The notes under the pieces: generated by a model
Seen by the model: the letters and a program-made list of their open reading frames with translations, nothing else
The model's database searches: none
What the model was told of the DNA's origin: nothing
Made by a program: the position numbers and the translations under genes
Assembly (NCBI GenBank): GCA_964007475.1
Contig: OZ023274.1
Location: 73,543,303 to 73,607,302 of the forward strand
Source: Hybos culiciformis
Lineage: Eukaryota; Arthropoda; Insecta; Diptera; Hybotidae
Direction of reading: 5' to 3'
DNA: 64,000 bases
Part shown: in pieces, positions 1 through 15,307 of the stretch
How positions within the stretch are numbered: position 1 is the stretch's first letter
How the letters are laid out: each line of letters starts with the position of its first letter

Positions 1-3000
1 AAATAATACATATTTTTATTCAGCAATAACATTAAAGTACTTTTTAAGAATATATTTTTGAACAAAGTAGTCGAAAATTTACTACAACTAAGAAAGACCA
101 TGCAAAATACTGGTAGCTTTTTTTAAAGATTTTTCTTTTGCAAAGTTAAATGATCATTATAATATATAAAAAGTAAAATTCCAAAATTATTTTTACATAA
201 ATTAAATTTTATTAAAAATTAAATTAAAAATTTTAAATTAAAAAGTTTCTCAATTTGAATTAATAAGGTATAATGTATGTATAATGTAAAATGCGGGGTT
301 TCTGGGTGTAAAACTAAGTCAAGGCCATTTTTATCCTATTAAATTATTGAGAGACACTTTTTTATACCCGAAATGATTTTATGTACATTTAATGACCAGT
401 TTGTCTCCTTTCTAAAATTCATCAATATTTTGTGTACTGTAGTGAACCTGATAAATAAAATATACAAAATATATTATTGTTATATTATACTTTTTTGTAA
501 AAGGTTTTCAGCAAAAAAAAAAGAAAGAAAGAACTGCAGTTTAATAAAATTCAGAGAATTACGTATTTGCTGAGTCAATTGCATAATTTTGTTTTTTTTG
601 ATATTACTTAATATTATCCATTTTAACTGAAATAATTTTATTGATATCTTTTTTATGTGCAAATAATTTTAAATTTATTTCTACGTTTAGAAGAAAAGAG
701 CAATATATTTATGCCATATTTTGCATCCCTAATTAATTATATCATTTTGTTAAATATTTAATAATTAGAGTCATTGCAAAATTTTTTATAATTTCTAACC
801 GAAAACATCACAAAATCTTTTTTTGAAAGATTTTGAACAAATATAATATGAAATGTCAGAAATATTAAATAATTCTTTGAGCGTATTAAACTTTATATCA
901 AAAATTTATTTATATTGATATAAATTATATGAAGTTTTATAAAAAAAAATATATATTGTACACATAAAATGTAAACAATGCTTGCAATTCCATGATTATA
1001 GTGCAATATCATTGAATTTAATCTTTCATTGAGAAATTTCCAAGCTAAACATATAATTTTTTGAATCATTATCGTAAACAAAAAAAAAATTACAAAATCA
1101 TAAATGTCTTTTTTATTTTTTTTAATAAGACAATCTAAACTAATTATTTGTTGCTATTTCGTACAAACGAAGACATATAATTTGATAAGTGAATTGAATA
1201 AAGAGAACATTTAAAAAGAAGGTCTTTTTTTTTGTATATTAATCGCAACAAACAGTTTGCAATATATTTTGTAAGAAATTTTTCGAAAATTTTAAATGTA
1301 AATGATTTTCTGATACCACATGAACCTTAAAAAAATTTGCGAGCATATACTTTTTGTATCACATGCGTAACAGGGCGCAAAAGTGATATTTGAAATTTGA
1401 CTAAGCGTAATATAGTGGGTGAAAAACTAAATTTATAATAATAATAACAAATAATACACTTATTTAACGTATTTTTCAGTTATCTTGGATTATTTACTAT
1501 TGGTTGATCACATCTGATAAATTAAGTAGTGTATCTAAATCTAGAAAATCTTTTAAAAATGTATAGAATTTTTAGATACCAAAAGGTACAGAAAGTACAG
1601 TCAATTGATTATAATTTCCATGACAGTTCGTTACTGAAGAAAAAAATTATTTCGAAAACTGTGCAACTCGTGCATCGTTATCATTAAATAGTTATTTGAT
1701 TACACGCTTATTTTATCATTAATGATATAAAATTTGTTGCTGTTCTACTTTTTTCCTTCTAGATTTCTTTAATAGATTACGTTCAAAATTTTCACTTATA
1801 AAGCTCTAAGTGATCAGACAAAATCAAAGTTTAATTTCAAAACTTACAAACTCGAAATCATTCATTTTCCAAAACTCTGAAAATTCAATATTAAGTAAAA
1901 ATCTTACAAACTTGAAATCATTCATTTTCCAAAACTCTAAAAATTCAATATAAAGTTGCAAAACTAAAATCTTCAAAGATCATCTTTCTACATCTTTCTT
2001 ATATGGAATTTATTTTTTCCTTTCTTCTTCATGTCGTCCACAAACATAAAGATACTAAATTTATTTTCCAGACATTTTTTGCATTTTTGTCTCTTGCTTA
2101 CTCATTTATTAAATTTTTAATAACAATTTTATAATAAAAATTTCATAATAATTTATTTTTTTGATTTATAAACTTAATATTACAACACCTTTTTTAACTA
2201 ATTATTAAGTGTCTCATCATTGTTTTTTTTTTGGCACAAAACTCAAATTCTTTGTTATGTTGTATTGAAATAAATAGAAAATAAATAGACCATCTCTTTA
2301 ATTAAGTAAATAAATAAATTTTAATTAATTTTTACGTGGTCACTATGTATAAAGAGTAATTTTTTAAGATACGGCTTTAGTTCCAGAAATATTTAAAATT
2401 TTTATTAATACTTGTTACATTGCACACATGTTATCTATCTCATCATATCTTGTTCACTTCGTCACTTTTAAAAAAATAACATTAAAATTTTGCTATTAAA
2501 TGTTTACTATTATATATGTTTTCCAACAATTCAATTTATGTAAAAACCAGATATAAAAAATAAATGATTTTTGGTGACAACTTGGCTAGAAAATATTTTT
2601 TGAGAGAATAAAAGGTTTAAAATAAGATCGTAATGACTGGAACCTAAACACAAATAAAAAAATTATTATTAAAAATATGTACATATTACAATTTATATTT
2701 ATTACATACCTATATATTTAAGAAAACAAAATAAATATATTATATATATATTTATTTCAATCGGATCTTTAAAAAAAAATTAAACACCAAAAAAATAATT
2801 ATGCTTAACGTACTTCGAATTAATGGTTGGTTTAATTTTACTAGTAATTTTTTATCAGAAAATTACATTTCAAACATTTAATTGAGACTAAATCAATTGA
2901 CCTTGGATTAATTTTCATTTGATTAGCACTTTTTTATTGATTGTAATGAAAAGTAATAAAAAAAAATTAAGAAATGGGTTTGTGGCTTAAGTTTTTCGTT

Positions 3001-5850
3001 TTAAGCTAATTTTATGATAAAAATAATTATGTTACAATTTACTGATTTAAAACTTTAAATATATGAATTAAATTAAATTAATTGTTAGATATTTTAATTT
3101 ATTAGTTCAAGCATTTTATTTACTTCTTAGTTATTAATTACAGGATTAAAGATGTAAAGATACATAGCTTAAGACTAAACATTTAAGATTTTTCCCGTGA
3201 CGGCATAATTATTCCCGGAAGTAAACAATAATTATGTAACCTGAACATTTATTTTATGAAATCTAAATAAAAGAGGTGAAAAAATTCAACTAAATATTTC
3301 ATTTTCCACAGTAATGGAATTAAAACATGTATAATGAATTTATAATATTCGCTATCGTTTTATTGGATTTTTAAACGCACGTAATGATAATAAATTTTTG
3401 TTGTTCTCTATGATCAAATCACTTACATATTTAAGTAGCGACAAATTAATAAAAAAAAATTTTGATGCATTTATTATTATGAAATAAATAATACTTGGAT
3501 TAAAAAAAAAATACTGTAAGAAATGGCATTGTATTTGCCAAATAAAAAATTAATAAAATTAAATATTTAAAAAAATTAACGTGTTAAATTTTTGAAAATT
3601 ATAGTAATCACTATGTTTAGAATTAATAGGCAAATTAAATTTTCAATTCTTCTTAACAATTGTTAACAATTTGTCTAATCCTGGCGCAAAAGAATCAAAT
3701 GCTCTCTCTTTTGAAAATACATAATGCCCCAAAATCTCTGTTTAAAATTTCTTTCACTACAAGAGATTTAAAACTTTGAATAATATAGCTTCATTGAGCT
3801 TAGCGAAATTTTCTTAAATTTTTAGCGCAGAAATTTTCTTCCATTTCGTAAATTTCCAGAATTTTGAAAATAATAAAGAAGTTAGTTTTACGCTCGAAGT
3901 TTTATTGTAATGTGTACACAGTGGTAATAGTATGTTATACGTATTAACCAAAACTAAATGCGTATATTGATTTGTAATAGAAAGTGAAATAATGGACTCT
4001 ATTATGTAATATTGTTCCCTGATGATAACATTCACTTTGTTAATGTTTTTAACGGCAATAGAAAGAGAATTTTGTTTTTTCTTTTAAATAATGAAATAAA
4101 TTCACACACATATATTTACTAGTTATCAGTAAATGCTTCTGTTATGGAAACTGAATTTTTTCTTGTGGTTAGAAAAATTAAGTTTTTAAAAATTCCGTTC
4201 AAATAATTATAATTTTTTTTTATTTAATATAACATTATCAGAAGACTTTAATATTATATTGCTTGTCTACATTTGGAAAAGCACATATGATTGCCATAAA
4301 TTATTTTCCGTTGACATTCTTCATGAAATTATTAATGAATGATTACTATAATACATGTATTTTATTTTAAATTGTAATTAACATCAATTTTCACATATTA
4401 AAAGTATATCAATTAACAGATCATTAAATAGCAATTTGTTAGAAAAAAATAATTAAATAAATAAGCGAACAAGGAAGATATTTTACTGCAGCTTAAGATT
4501 AAAAATAAAATACATATACCTATTTCTTTACTTTTGAAAAAAATAAACAAAAATTAAAGGATAAAATTTGGACATAATATTAAAAGAAGTTCAGAGAACA
4601 GACAACAAAAATTAGTTTCATTTTAATTCTATCGAATGAATTATATATTTTTTAAATTTGTTTTTCTTGCATTCTTCCAAGATATTGGAAATTCTAAATA
4701 CCAAATAGAAATATGCAACTTTGTTCCATAATATTGGAGTAATATCAATGTGCAAAATTATTTACAACGGCTTCGAAGACTTTTATGAAACTATTTTTAT
4801 ACATAAGGGTATTGCGAAGTTTGTTATTTATTTCATTTAAATTTTAATTATCGAATAATTAAAATACACTTTCAAAGATTGAAACATATTTGCATGAAAA
4901 AAAAAAAATCTGAAACCAGTTCATAAAGCGTAACTTTTGTTTTCATTTAGTAGATAATTAAATTTATTTTGAAAATCTTTTAATTTTACATAATATTCAT
5001 AATAGAGGTGTCAATGTATAGACAAACATTATTTTATGAACCAAAGAACCGTCTAACGCTAAAGTATTTTTTCTATACTACTTAAGAGAAGATTTTATTT
5101 TCAATATTTCATATGCAAACGTAATTCAAACAAAATTTTACATTTAAAAAAAATAACCAGTAAGAATATCGACATAGGCGAGAGCTGACGACAGTTTGTC
5201 TGATTAAAAGAAATATTACGCTCATATATCAAGAGTCCATCGGTGTAAATTCTGGAGATTATTTATTTTCGTTATAAAAAAATTTCTCTTCTATAATTTC
5301 TTAAAAAATATTCTGCATACATGCGTTTGCAAGTTTTATTTTGATATTTAATAGAATAAGATTTACCCTAACAACATGTATTATCTGTACACATCTTCAT
5401 TATTCTATTCAACTCTTCTCTGCAATTTTTAGAGGAAATTGAGCTTCTAATATTTAATTACAATTAAAAAAAAAAGCTATTGATTTCAAAACATATGTAA
5501 ATATTATAAAAAAAAAAAAAATGCTAAGTATGTATACATATTAAAATATTATTATTACAAAATGTTTTTATTAGATATATCATTTATAATCTTTATTCGC
5601 TCAATTCTGTAGTTTTTATTCATTACCTAATATAAACAATAATAAATAAATGCAATTGCATTTGATGCTTGATAAAATTCAAATTAAAGGTAAAGCAGTA
5701 ACAGTTAACAGCAGCAATACTTGTATCAGCAGCAACAATAACTATAATGTAAAACTACACAATAATGTATATATAAAATTTTTCTTTTGTGGCTGCTTTT
5801 TGAATAAAAATATTAAAATAAAATTGTATTAAATTTTAACATGTGCTGTG
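1..5850. other. Non-coding A+T-rich DNA
   Basis: No gene is supported here. Open frames are short (66 codons or fewer) and consist of the I/K/N/F/Y/L-rich residues expected by chance in such A+T-rich DNA. The only structure noted is a 60-bp tandem duplication near 1,843 and short TA or poly-A runs (for example around 2,729-2,750). The last stretch carries the presumed promoter of the gene that starts coding at 6,069. Confidence 0.6.
1843..1962. repeat. 60-bp tandem duplication
   Basis: A block starting CTTACAAACTCGAAATCATT at 1,843 is repeated at 1,903 with only a few substitutions (for example CTCG versus CTTG), giving two adjacent 60-bp copies. No coding or mobile-element signal is associated with it. 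Confidence 0.8.
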
Positions 5851-5852
5851 CG

Positions 5853-5861
5853 TATATAAAA
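5853..5861 (+). promoter_or_regulatory. Candidate TATA box of the His-rich secreted protein gene
   Basis: TATATAAAA preceded by GCG lies 216 bases upstream of the ATG at 6,069. Transcription would be expected to start about 30 bases downstream, near 5,884, giving a leader of about 185 bases. A short upstream frame (ATG at 5,894, six codons then stop) would lie in this leader. TATA-like strings are common in this A+T-rich DNA, so the call rests on position and on the GC-containing flank, which resembles GCGTATAAAAA at 33,209. Confidence 0.35.
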
Positions 5862-6068
5862 ATAAAAAATAAAAAAAAGAATTTTACTATCTATGGAAGG
5901 AAAATTCGTTTAATACTGTTGTTGTTTCTTTTCTTTTTTTAAACATTTTTCGTATAAAATAAGATCACCTAGTTTTATGGACATCATAACCAAAATAACC
6001 GCCGTGTTGAAGTTTTCAATTTGTGTTTAATTCTTTAAATAAATACTTTTAATTTTTTATATTAAATA

Positions 6069-8635
6069 ATGGCCACCCTTAAAATTTTTGTAAGTTTTAT
6101 GGAATATTTAACAAAAATACAATATAATTTGAAAATTGGAGTTTAAAAAAAATAAAATTAAGAAAAATAAAAAAAAAAACCAGTGAAGGGCTTAATTTTA
6201 AAAGCCTCCCAATATAAACAAAACTATAAATAAATAAAAATTAATATATAACAAATGTAATTTAAAATAATATGCATTATTTTAAAATAATACAAAAGTA
6301 AAATTTAATTCAAAAATTTGTAAAAATTCAATTAATAAAGATCAACAAATTGTTTGGATAAAAAATTAATTTTTGGTTATAATATTGGATTAATATTTTG
6401 TTAAATTTTACTAAAATCAAAAACATAAAGAAAAATATTTGATAAGGAAAATAAAATTTTTAGAAAATATTTTAATAAAATTGCAAGAATTTTAATTTTT
6501 GAGTTAATCCAAATATAATTCAATATACAATTTTTGTACAATGTGGATAGTTAGAAGTTTACCTTATTTTTGAGTTGAGAAATAATATTTTTTGACTTAA
6601 GATCTATTCAGCTCAGTTGAATTTGATATTTTTTTCAATCTTTCGTTGGCAAGCTTTGGTGCGACCTTTTTTCGTACTTTGCCAAAATGTTAACAAAATT
6701 TTATGAAATATAATATAATTTATTAAAATTAATTATAAGTAAAAGTGTAATTAAAAAAGCTGAGAATATAATGTTTCCTTAATATTAATAATTTTACTTT
6801 ATGTTTATTTCCAGGTTCTTATAAGTTGTCTAGCTGTTGCATTTTCTGCACCCGCGCCAGGTTTTTTCAATAAACATCAGTAAGTATTAACAATTATTTA
6901 TTAAGTTAATAATAATTTTTGAATTAATTTATTTATCCATTGTTTTTTTTAATTCGGATATTCGAAATAACAAGGATAAGGTATTTCAGAAACTGTGAGG
7001 AATATTTTATTTAAATATAAAATTTAATTATTGAATTATTTAAAAAATGCTTTAAATTTATATTAATCTAATGCATAATGTTAAGGGTTCAATGCAATGT
7101 ATTCCTAATGTTTTAAGTTATTTAATCTAAGCTTATATCTACAATGTTATATTTCTCTTTTATAAGTTCAAAATGAAATTATATATAACCGATAAAATTA
7201 TAATAAATTTTTCATCCACCCAACAAAAAGATTTTTATATCTATTTTTCTTTGTATATTTATTACTCAGGAAATACTAAGTTGGCGCCTTTTTTTCTTTG
7301 AAGTAATCGAATTATTTTTTTTGATTACTTTTCCTTATTTTCCTGTTACCTTTAACAATTTATTATAACAGTGCCTGTCTCTTTTAACATGATATTAAAT
7401 GTAGTGCCATGGTAGTGTATTTTCTTAAAAAATAAATTATCTGTAATTATAATCAAATTAGTTATTTAAAATATTTAATTTAAAAAAAGTTAATCGTCAT
7501 TATATTAAATTTTATAAAAATATTATATTTGCAATGCATATTACTATAAAATAATGGAATACAATATACAGAGATTTCATATGTGAAGTAAGACGAAAAA
7601 AAATTTTATTAAGAAAATTTAAAACAGAAAATTTAATTATTATTATTTAACTGTTACAAGTTTTTAACGTTTTACTATTTTTTTTTGTTGTTGATATTGT
7701 TGCAGTTTTCCTTTATTGTGCAATGATTTAACCTGTCCATTACACTTTGTGAATTAAAATATTACAAAATTTAGATATAAAAATAAAAAAAAATTTAAAA
7801 TTAATATTGAAAATAAATACACTAAAATCTATCAATTACAATTTTTGCCAACAGTTAAGTTAAGTTAAGTTCGTGTACTTTTTTTTTTTTTTTTTTCAAA
7901 ATTTCATATAATTTTAATTCACTTTTTTGTAAATATGTATGCTCATTGAATTTCAATAATTGTTTTTGAATCAATCAACATATCATTTAAAGCAGAACAA
8001 ATTAACTAATTTTAACCAATTATTTGTGTAAACAAAACATGTATATACAAAACTGAAAAATTAAATTGATATTGTTGTTAAATTTATTTTTTGCTAGAAA
8101 ATTACTATCACTTTCATTTTGTACTTCTCAATGTGTTAACATTATAAATAACATTGTAATAATATTCCATTCAAACAGCTCTATTTAATATAAACCTTAG
8201 AAATCAAGCTTAACTTTCTATTTACCACTTACGCAACTGGGTTATAAATGTGACAGGTTGTAATATTTAATTAGAAAACCATGAAGAAGCAGAAACACTC
8301 CCCTTCTTTACATGTTCAGTTCGACATAATTTTATTTAATTTTTTACATATTTTGAATCTCAGACGAATCAACGAATATTACAATATTTTCTTTTTTTTC
8401 CAGTGAACACCACATAATTCATGTTCCAATTAATTACCATACATTCCATCATCATCATGTTGAAAAAATTCCAATTATTAAACATGTTCCAATAATCAAA
8501 CATGTTCCAGTTTATAAGGAGGTTCATGTACCTGTTTACAAAGAAGTTCATGTTCCTGTTCATCATCATCATGATCACCACGAACATCATGCAGAAATTA
8601 TTGAAGATAAGGGTTGGCACGGTGGTTGGTATTAG
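6069..8635 (+). CDS. Secreted His-rich VPVYKEVH-repeat protein (3 exons)
   Basis: Three coding exons: 6,069-6,089, 6,815-6,879 and 8,404-8,635. Introns begin GTAAGT at 6,090 and 6,880 and end in TTCCAG at 6,814 and 8,403. Phases agree (0, then 2), giving 318 nt and 105 residues. Exon 1 encodes MATLKIF. Exon 2 completes a signal peptide (hydrophobic run to about residue 19, likely cleaved after VAFSA before APAPG). Exon 3 encodes the mature body: a His cluster at about residues 40-47, two IPIIKH/VPIIKH-type units, two exact VPVYKEVH octads at about 64-79, a second His-rich stretch and a Gly/Trp tail ending GWHGGWY. There is no cysteine in the mature part. Small secreted His/Tyr repeat proteins of this style occur in insect cuticle and extracellular matrix. 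That role, and possible metal binding by the histidines, is inference. The octad matches the Trp-repeat gene at 35,056-36,317 (VPVWKEIQ), suggesting one family. The exon model is well supported; the function is unknown. Confidence 0.85.
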
Positions 8636-8757
8636 GATTCTTCTGAAACTTAGATCACTTGTAAATCTATGTTTATGTTCTCTTTTGTTAGTTTAAAGAA
8701 AACTTAAACAGAACAGTTTTATTACATGGAAAAAAAATGAAATCAAAGATTTATTGT

Positions 8758-8763
8758 AATAAA
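8758..8763 (+). terminator. Poly(A) signal of the His-rich protein gene
   Basis: AATAAA lies 123 bases after the TAG stop at 8,633-8,635, the first canonical signal on this strand. Further AATAAA copies near 9,109 and 9,125 could be alternative signals. Confidence 0.5.
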
Positions 8764-8769
8764 GTGATT

Positions 8770-11700
8770 AATTTGTGCCTTAAAAGCTTTAAAAAAATAT
8801 TCTGAAGACTCCAAACAAAAAAAAAAATTAAAAATTGTACAAATATTTTTCTCTTTTTCTTTTTTCTATTGTAAATAGAATACATTTTATAATTATATGT
8901 ATATATATATTTTTAATTATTCAATCTTATATAATATTATAAAAAAAAAAAGAAAAGTCTGTTAACTCATAATTAAACAAATTTGTAAAGTTTGATAAGC
9001 TTTTCGTTAGATATTTTCTGGATAAGATGATGGATATGTTTTATCTGTTTAAAATTTATAATATTGTTAGATGTTTAAATTAGAAAAAAAAATGTTTATT
9101 GTAGTTTGTAATAAAATCAAATTGTAATAAATTTTGTTTTAGTTTAAACCATTTGTTTTATTCCACGATTGAGTATAATTAGTATTATTGTCTTTTAATA
9201 TTGTCTAAAGATTTAGGGTTATTTTCCTTCTAGTTTAACATTGGTGTTATTTGTATGGCAGTTATCGTTTTAACTATGACTTAATATAATTTTAATAACA
9301 TGTTTATTAATTTTTTACAATAAGGTGCAAAACTTGTGAAAAAATTATTTTTTACTGATTAACCGCATTGAATTACTTCTAGATTTTTATGTATTTTTCT
9401 TTTTCTAATTTTACAGTTCTTATAAATTTTTAAATAAATTATGAAGGTTCCTTTTTAGAAAGTAAATTAAACCTTTTTAACAATGAGAACTTACTGAATA
9501 AATTTTACAAAAGTATTATTTTTCTTTAAAATGCCTCAATATGGTTGTTAAAAATCTGTATCGATTAATAATATGTATTGACAAATTGTGTTAAATTGAT
9601 TTCCCTAATGCAGTTTATAAGTTTCTTGGATGCGAAACCCAAAAATGTAGTAGTAAAAGCAGGTTCCTAAACAACATATTTTTATATATTGATGTCTAAA
9701 CTAAAGTAATAAATTGTATACTAGCAAAATTAAATAAAAAGAACTGTATCTATCGATATTGTAGAAGAAACTAATATTCCCGCTTTTGGCGCGTTCATAT
9801 TTTTTTCTCATAAAAAATAAATGTACTTTATGTTACACCGTAATTCAACTTAATTACATAATGAAGGCAAATATAAAAAATTGTTCAATTACCACATTTA
9901 ACTAAACCGATACAGCAGCGTAGAAATTTTAAATAAAAACTATCTTTTTCACAAAAAACTTTAAATAAAATTGCTCAGTTTTGATGGTTAAATAAAAAAA
10001 ATTAATATATTTTAAACTAATTTATTTTCAATTTCATTGGTATCAAATAAGTGATGGCAAAGTTTTAATTCCTTTTCGAATATTTGAAAAAAATTCTCAA
10101 AGAAGATAATCTGATAATCTACACATTAGTTGTAACCACAAAATGTTGAATCATAGTCGTGTAAAATTTGTTTGTATTTTATAATTGAATATCTGAAAAT
10201 AAACATGACATTTAGATATAAGTCAAACCATTCATGAAAATTAACGATTTACGTACTCTTTAAATGATAATGTGAGAAAAACAGAATGTATGTAATCAAA
10301 CATATTATTTTATTAAAAGAATTAATTATTAAAATTGTTAAAAAAACAATTTTTTATTCAACTATTCAAGAAGTTTCGGTCTTAAGTCTTTTGTTTTGGA
10401 ATATTATGATAAAACTAGGTATTTAAAAATTATTAAAAAAAGGAATGGTTATTGAAATAATACGTCGAATTTGTATTTAATATAAATAATTTTCTTAACC
10501 TATATGTTTTATATTGTGGTTATTTCGTAAAATAAAGAAAAAAAAACCGAGAAACCAATAACGACTATGAAACACTATCATTTTACATTCATGTTGTAAG
10601 ATGATTTGAAAAAAAACTGGAAAAATCAGTTAAAAATTATTAAAATAAATTTATATGATAATTTAATACGATAAATTTATAACTCACAGGCATTTTTAAT
10701 TATTTTACTAGACCAATCACAATTTTGAAAATTGATTTGTCTTACATAATTTTACGTAATTTGCAATTTTTTATAGCTAAAACTGTTTGGTGTTTAAAAC
10801 TACAATTTTCATAAAATTATTCAAATTGTAATTATTTAAAAAAAAATTTATTTAAATTGGTTTATGGGTCAGTAAATTGAAAATGAAGTATAAATCATTT
10901 TAATTTGGAGATTTTATTGTATTACATTTTTATTGCAAACATTATAACTGATAAATTATTTGTAAATTTAATATTTTTCAATGACAAAATTGCAACAAAA
11001 TTAAAATTTATTATTTTTGGTTATCATTTACTGTATTTTTTTTCCCCAAAATGTTTACAAAAATAAAATGTAAAAATAATAATATAAAACCAAAAACATA
11101 AATTTAATTTACTGTAACCAAGGGATTATATAAAAATAATGCGCCGGTATAAGTTGCAAGTAAGTGCATCGCAATATAACATTAATATAAATGTTATGTA
11201 ATGCGCGTTATGTTATTTAAATGTGCTAAATTAAATAATAAAAAAGTTCATAAACGAAGTCACTGAAATATAAGAAATGAAATAACAATCGAGTAATATA
11301 TCTCAGTTTATAACAGCTGTAGTAAAATTATAAAAATTCGAAGAAAATAGAACTTATTTGCAATCAAAGCACATAGGGGTAGAATGTATTGGTAAGGTAT
11401 TTTTTAAATGGAATGTTTTATTAAACCTAATATTGGCAAGAAATATGATTGGTTTTTTTTTGGATTAAAATAACTATTTAGTTTGGACAAATAATTAATT
11501 ACAGTTTACAGAAATAAATATTTTTTGCTCTATTTTTAGAAGCAATCACCATTAAAAATTCACAAATAATAAATTTTTATTTTTCTAATTTTTTGCTGTA
11601 TAATGTGGAAATGAAATTCAATAAAAATTATTGCATAAAGAAAAACTTTTATATCAATGAAATTTTCAAGTTTTCAAGTTCAAGGTTGTATAACAATTTT

Positions 11701-14700
11701 TATTTAGGATCTAAATATGTTTTACTAAACTACTATATAAAGCTCTATCAAATTTATTTACTTGAGCTTAAAGTTGTATTTTTTTTTATATTTAATGGCA
11801 TATTTTTAGGCTCTTTAAGATTTTTATCTTTTACTATAGATATCATTGTATAAATGTATAGTATACTGTATATATAATACGCTCAGATATAAATATAAAA
11901 CATATTTGCTTAAAAAAGAAATATTTTAATTGAATATTATACTACACAAATTGTTATTATTTTTATTTTAATTTAGTGATTTAACATTAATTTGGATTTG
12001 GTATGATATCATTTTACATTTATTAATGCCGCTCATTATTTTTGAACGCATATTTTTTTTCCGCATAAAACGATTGTGCATTAAATTTATCGGCAAAATG
12101 ATAAATATGTAAAATTTTGCTTTTAAATATTTAAATCAAGTACTTGTATAATTTTAATAATGTAAGAATATAATCAAAGTATTGCATAAGTTTTGCATAG
12201 AAAATAATGAGTTTTTTTTTATAATTTAAACTAAATTTTAAAAAAAGTAAAAATATTTAATATAATTTTTTTGTTGGAATTAAGTGTGCCTAGTTTTCCA
12301 ATTGGTTTCCTTAAATTAAATTAATTTTTTTTTCTTAAGACAATTGGATCTTTCTCATAGAGTTACTTCGTGCTTAAATTTTTAATAGTTTGAGTTGATT
12401 TGAGCTTAGATAAACTGAAAAAGTTGACAAGTTGAGAAGCAATCAAACTTTGTTCTTATATTTAAATTGTTACATTTTCTTCGACAAGGATTAAACTAAG
12501 TTAAAGTGCTTGAAGAAAGCTTTTAACGTAACGAAGAATCAAAATTTATTTTTTTTTGGACACAAAGGAATGAATGCTTTACATAAAATTTATCTTAATT
12601 TGTATAAGAAAAATAAATCCAGGAAGAAACTAAATTGAAATTTATATGATCGTACACACAATTAAATAGTTATATATTTTGTTGTTATTATCAGACAAAA
12701 TAAATTTAAAACTTGAAAAATCATAAAAAAAATTGCGCTCATCTTAAAATAATGGTATGTACGTAATCTAACATAAAATTGCATAATAAGATGCGAATGG
12801 TATTGCAGTCCATATTATATACAATGTTTTTGTTTGCTTGGAGGGACATTTATTTTAAAATAATAGTTATTCAAAAAGAGGTTTATATTATTTTTGCAAA
12901 CTACTAGATATAATATAAAAATGTTAATATTAATTTTATTTAATTTAAAATTGTTATTGACGTCTTTATTATCAAAACTGAGCTATAAAAAATTTCAAAT
13001 GTCAAATTGATCGTGATGCAAAATATACAGTCCGACAAATTTAAATTATCACATTCGATGAAAAACTTAAATTTTTTTAAAATTATTTTCATTAGAAACT
13101 ATTTTGAAAATTTATTTTTAAATTGGTAGAGGTTTTCCTTTCTTAAATTTTCTAAATATCAACTTCTACTTTTAAAACTTATATTTTTTCGGACATTTTG
13201 GTGAAGGATTACCCAAATGACTATAGTTTTCACGATAAATATGCACAATTTTTATTGTTATTTAATTTTTACCCACTCACATAATAGTGAAATAAGCACC
13301 TTACAAAGGTTTTTTTTTTTTTTAATTTATTCCATTCTTAGATTCAACAATAGTTTTATATGTGTAATACAATTAATTATTTCTTTGTTTTATGTTAACT
13401 TGTAATCACAAAGATGATGTTATTGTAAGTGAAAGTATATAAATTCCTTATGTTGAAAAAAAATAAAAATAAGATACACAAGTTGTTATATATTTATTTT
13501 CATTTTCCTTAAAATTTTCCCGCACCTGAAGAATAATTTGATTAATTTATAATGAAATCCATTGAAAGCAATCTCAATATGTAAGATACTATACACAGTA
13601 TGGAGTTTTTTTTTTTAATGAACTGTGTCACTAGACAAGGAAGTTTTGTTTGAAAAAAAAAAAATCACCACAAGGTTCGAAGATAATAATTTTTGTTTTT
13701 AAATTAACTAAGGTATGGGTTTTTTAAGGCATAAAAATTGTTAAAATGATTTAGCGTAGGTATACATGTAAATGAATTAGGAAATGATCCTTAGTGAAGA
13801 TTATACAATTTTATATGAATGAAACACCTCAAGACATGTTTTCATAATGTAAACAAATCTAAAAATAATATCTTTTTTTTATAATCCAAAATTGATCACT
13901 TGAATGATTTCGAAACAAATTGAACCAATAAATTTAAATTTTATAACACATATATCCATGAGCTATAAAGGGTTTCCTGTATATTATATATATATGTATA
14001 TACTGATGTATATTTGATGCACAAAATAAATATTATAAAGATAGATAAAATTATTTGAAATGCGGAATAAAATTTTCTTTTATATATCTTTTCTTTGGCT
14101 TCCTGGGTTTATATGACTGACAAAAAAAAAATAAATAAGAAAAGGTTTCCTTCTTTACAGGTGTTTTATTGTGTGAAGAAGCATATTTGGATTTTTTTTT
14201 TTCTGTATAGTATATTTTGTATATTTATATGCAATAAACTATATGCAGTCAAGTGCGAGATTATGTTATTAAAATTCAAGAAATTTCTTAATGGACAGAA
14301 ATATTTAAAAATAAAAAACAGCACGTTTTAGTCAAAATAAAATCACCTGCATTATTAATCTTGTGTTAAATTGAATATATATATCTAAAAATTTGAGACT
14401 TAATTGCCGTTAAATTGTATTTTATTTTTTTTGTAAAACATGTGTTAAAATTGTAAGTAAGTAATTGAAGAAGCTTATTAAATATATTTAATTAAATTTT
14501 GATCTTAAATGATGTATATTTAAACAACCTGGGATTTCAATTATGCATAACATAAAATTTTTTCTTTTGTTATATGAAAATTAATCAAGAGATAGGATTC
14601 TTTAAAATAAAATCATATAAAGTTTTCCTTATTACATAAAGTTATGTAAAGTTATAAAGTTATGTTGACATCTGTAAAAATTTGAATTTCCCTTATTAAA

Positions 14701-15200
14701 CAAAAATTAGTTTTTTTCAAAAAAATGCATGAAAATCAGATGTCATAAAAGTGTCACGTACATCGTTTTTAATGTCCTATTTGTTTTGTTTTTATATTTT
14801 TTGAAATACAATTATAATATAGTAATCATCTTAAACACAAACGAAAAAAAAAAACCAAAATTAATCAACAACTTAATTTTATTTTCATTGCTAAAATTAT
14901 AATTTTGTAATGTTTAATTAGTAATTTTGACACCATGTGAATAACTTTGAAGACTAGGGCAAATTCAAATAGAAATCTTACAACATTACCTTATTATTAA
15001 GTTCATTATCATTGTTATTAACAGAAAATATAATACTTTAGAGATTTTGTATTTGCCAAAAATTAACGTTAATAAAGATGTGTAAATTATTAAAAAAATA
15101 TTTTTGTCATTATAACTTATGACGTGTACGTAATACAGAAATAAGCTGTCCCCATTAAAAATATGCATTAGTATTATATTGCAATGCTTGTTAACTCTTT
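8770..15200. other. Non-coding A+T-rich DNA
   Basis: No gene, RNA or recognisable element is supported. The longest open frames (11,593-11,853, 14,095-14,331) start at non-ATG codons, are rich in Phe/Tyr/Lys/Ile/Asn and have no motif, so they are read as chance. TA microsatellite tracts occur near 13,980-14,000. Confidence 0.55.
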
Positions 15201-15307
15201 ATAAAATTTTTTAGAAGTCAAGTCCTAGCATAAAAAAAAAATTCTTAAAAGAACAACACAAACACTTAATTCAAGTGAGATAAATTGAAAAATTGACACA
15301 AATTCAA

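Noticed and set aside
8369..8620. Met/Asn-rich minus-strand frame over the His-rich gene
   Set aside because: Antisense reading of CAT/His and GTT codons in exon 3; no independent support.
11593..11853. 86-codon open frame, and similar frames at 14,095 and 19,467
   Set aside because: Non-ATG starts, Phe/Tyr/Lys/Asn-rich, no motif; expected by chance in this composition.
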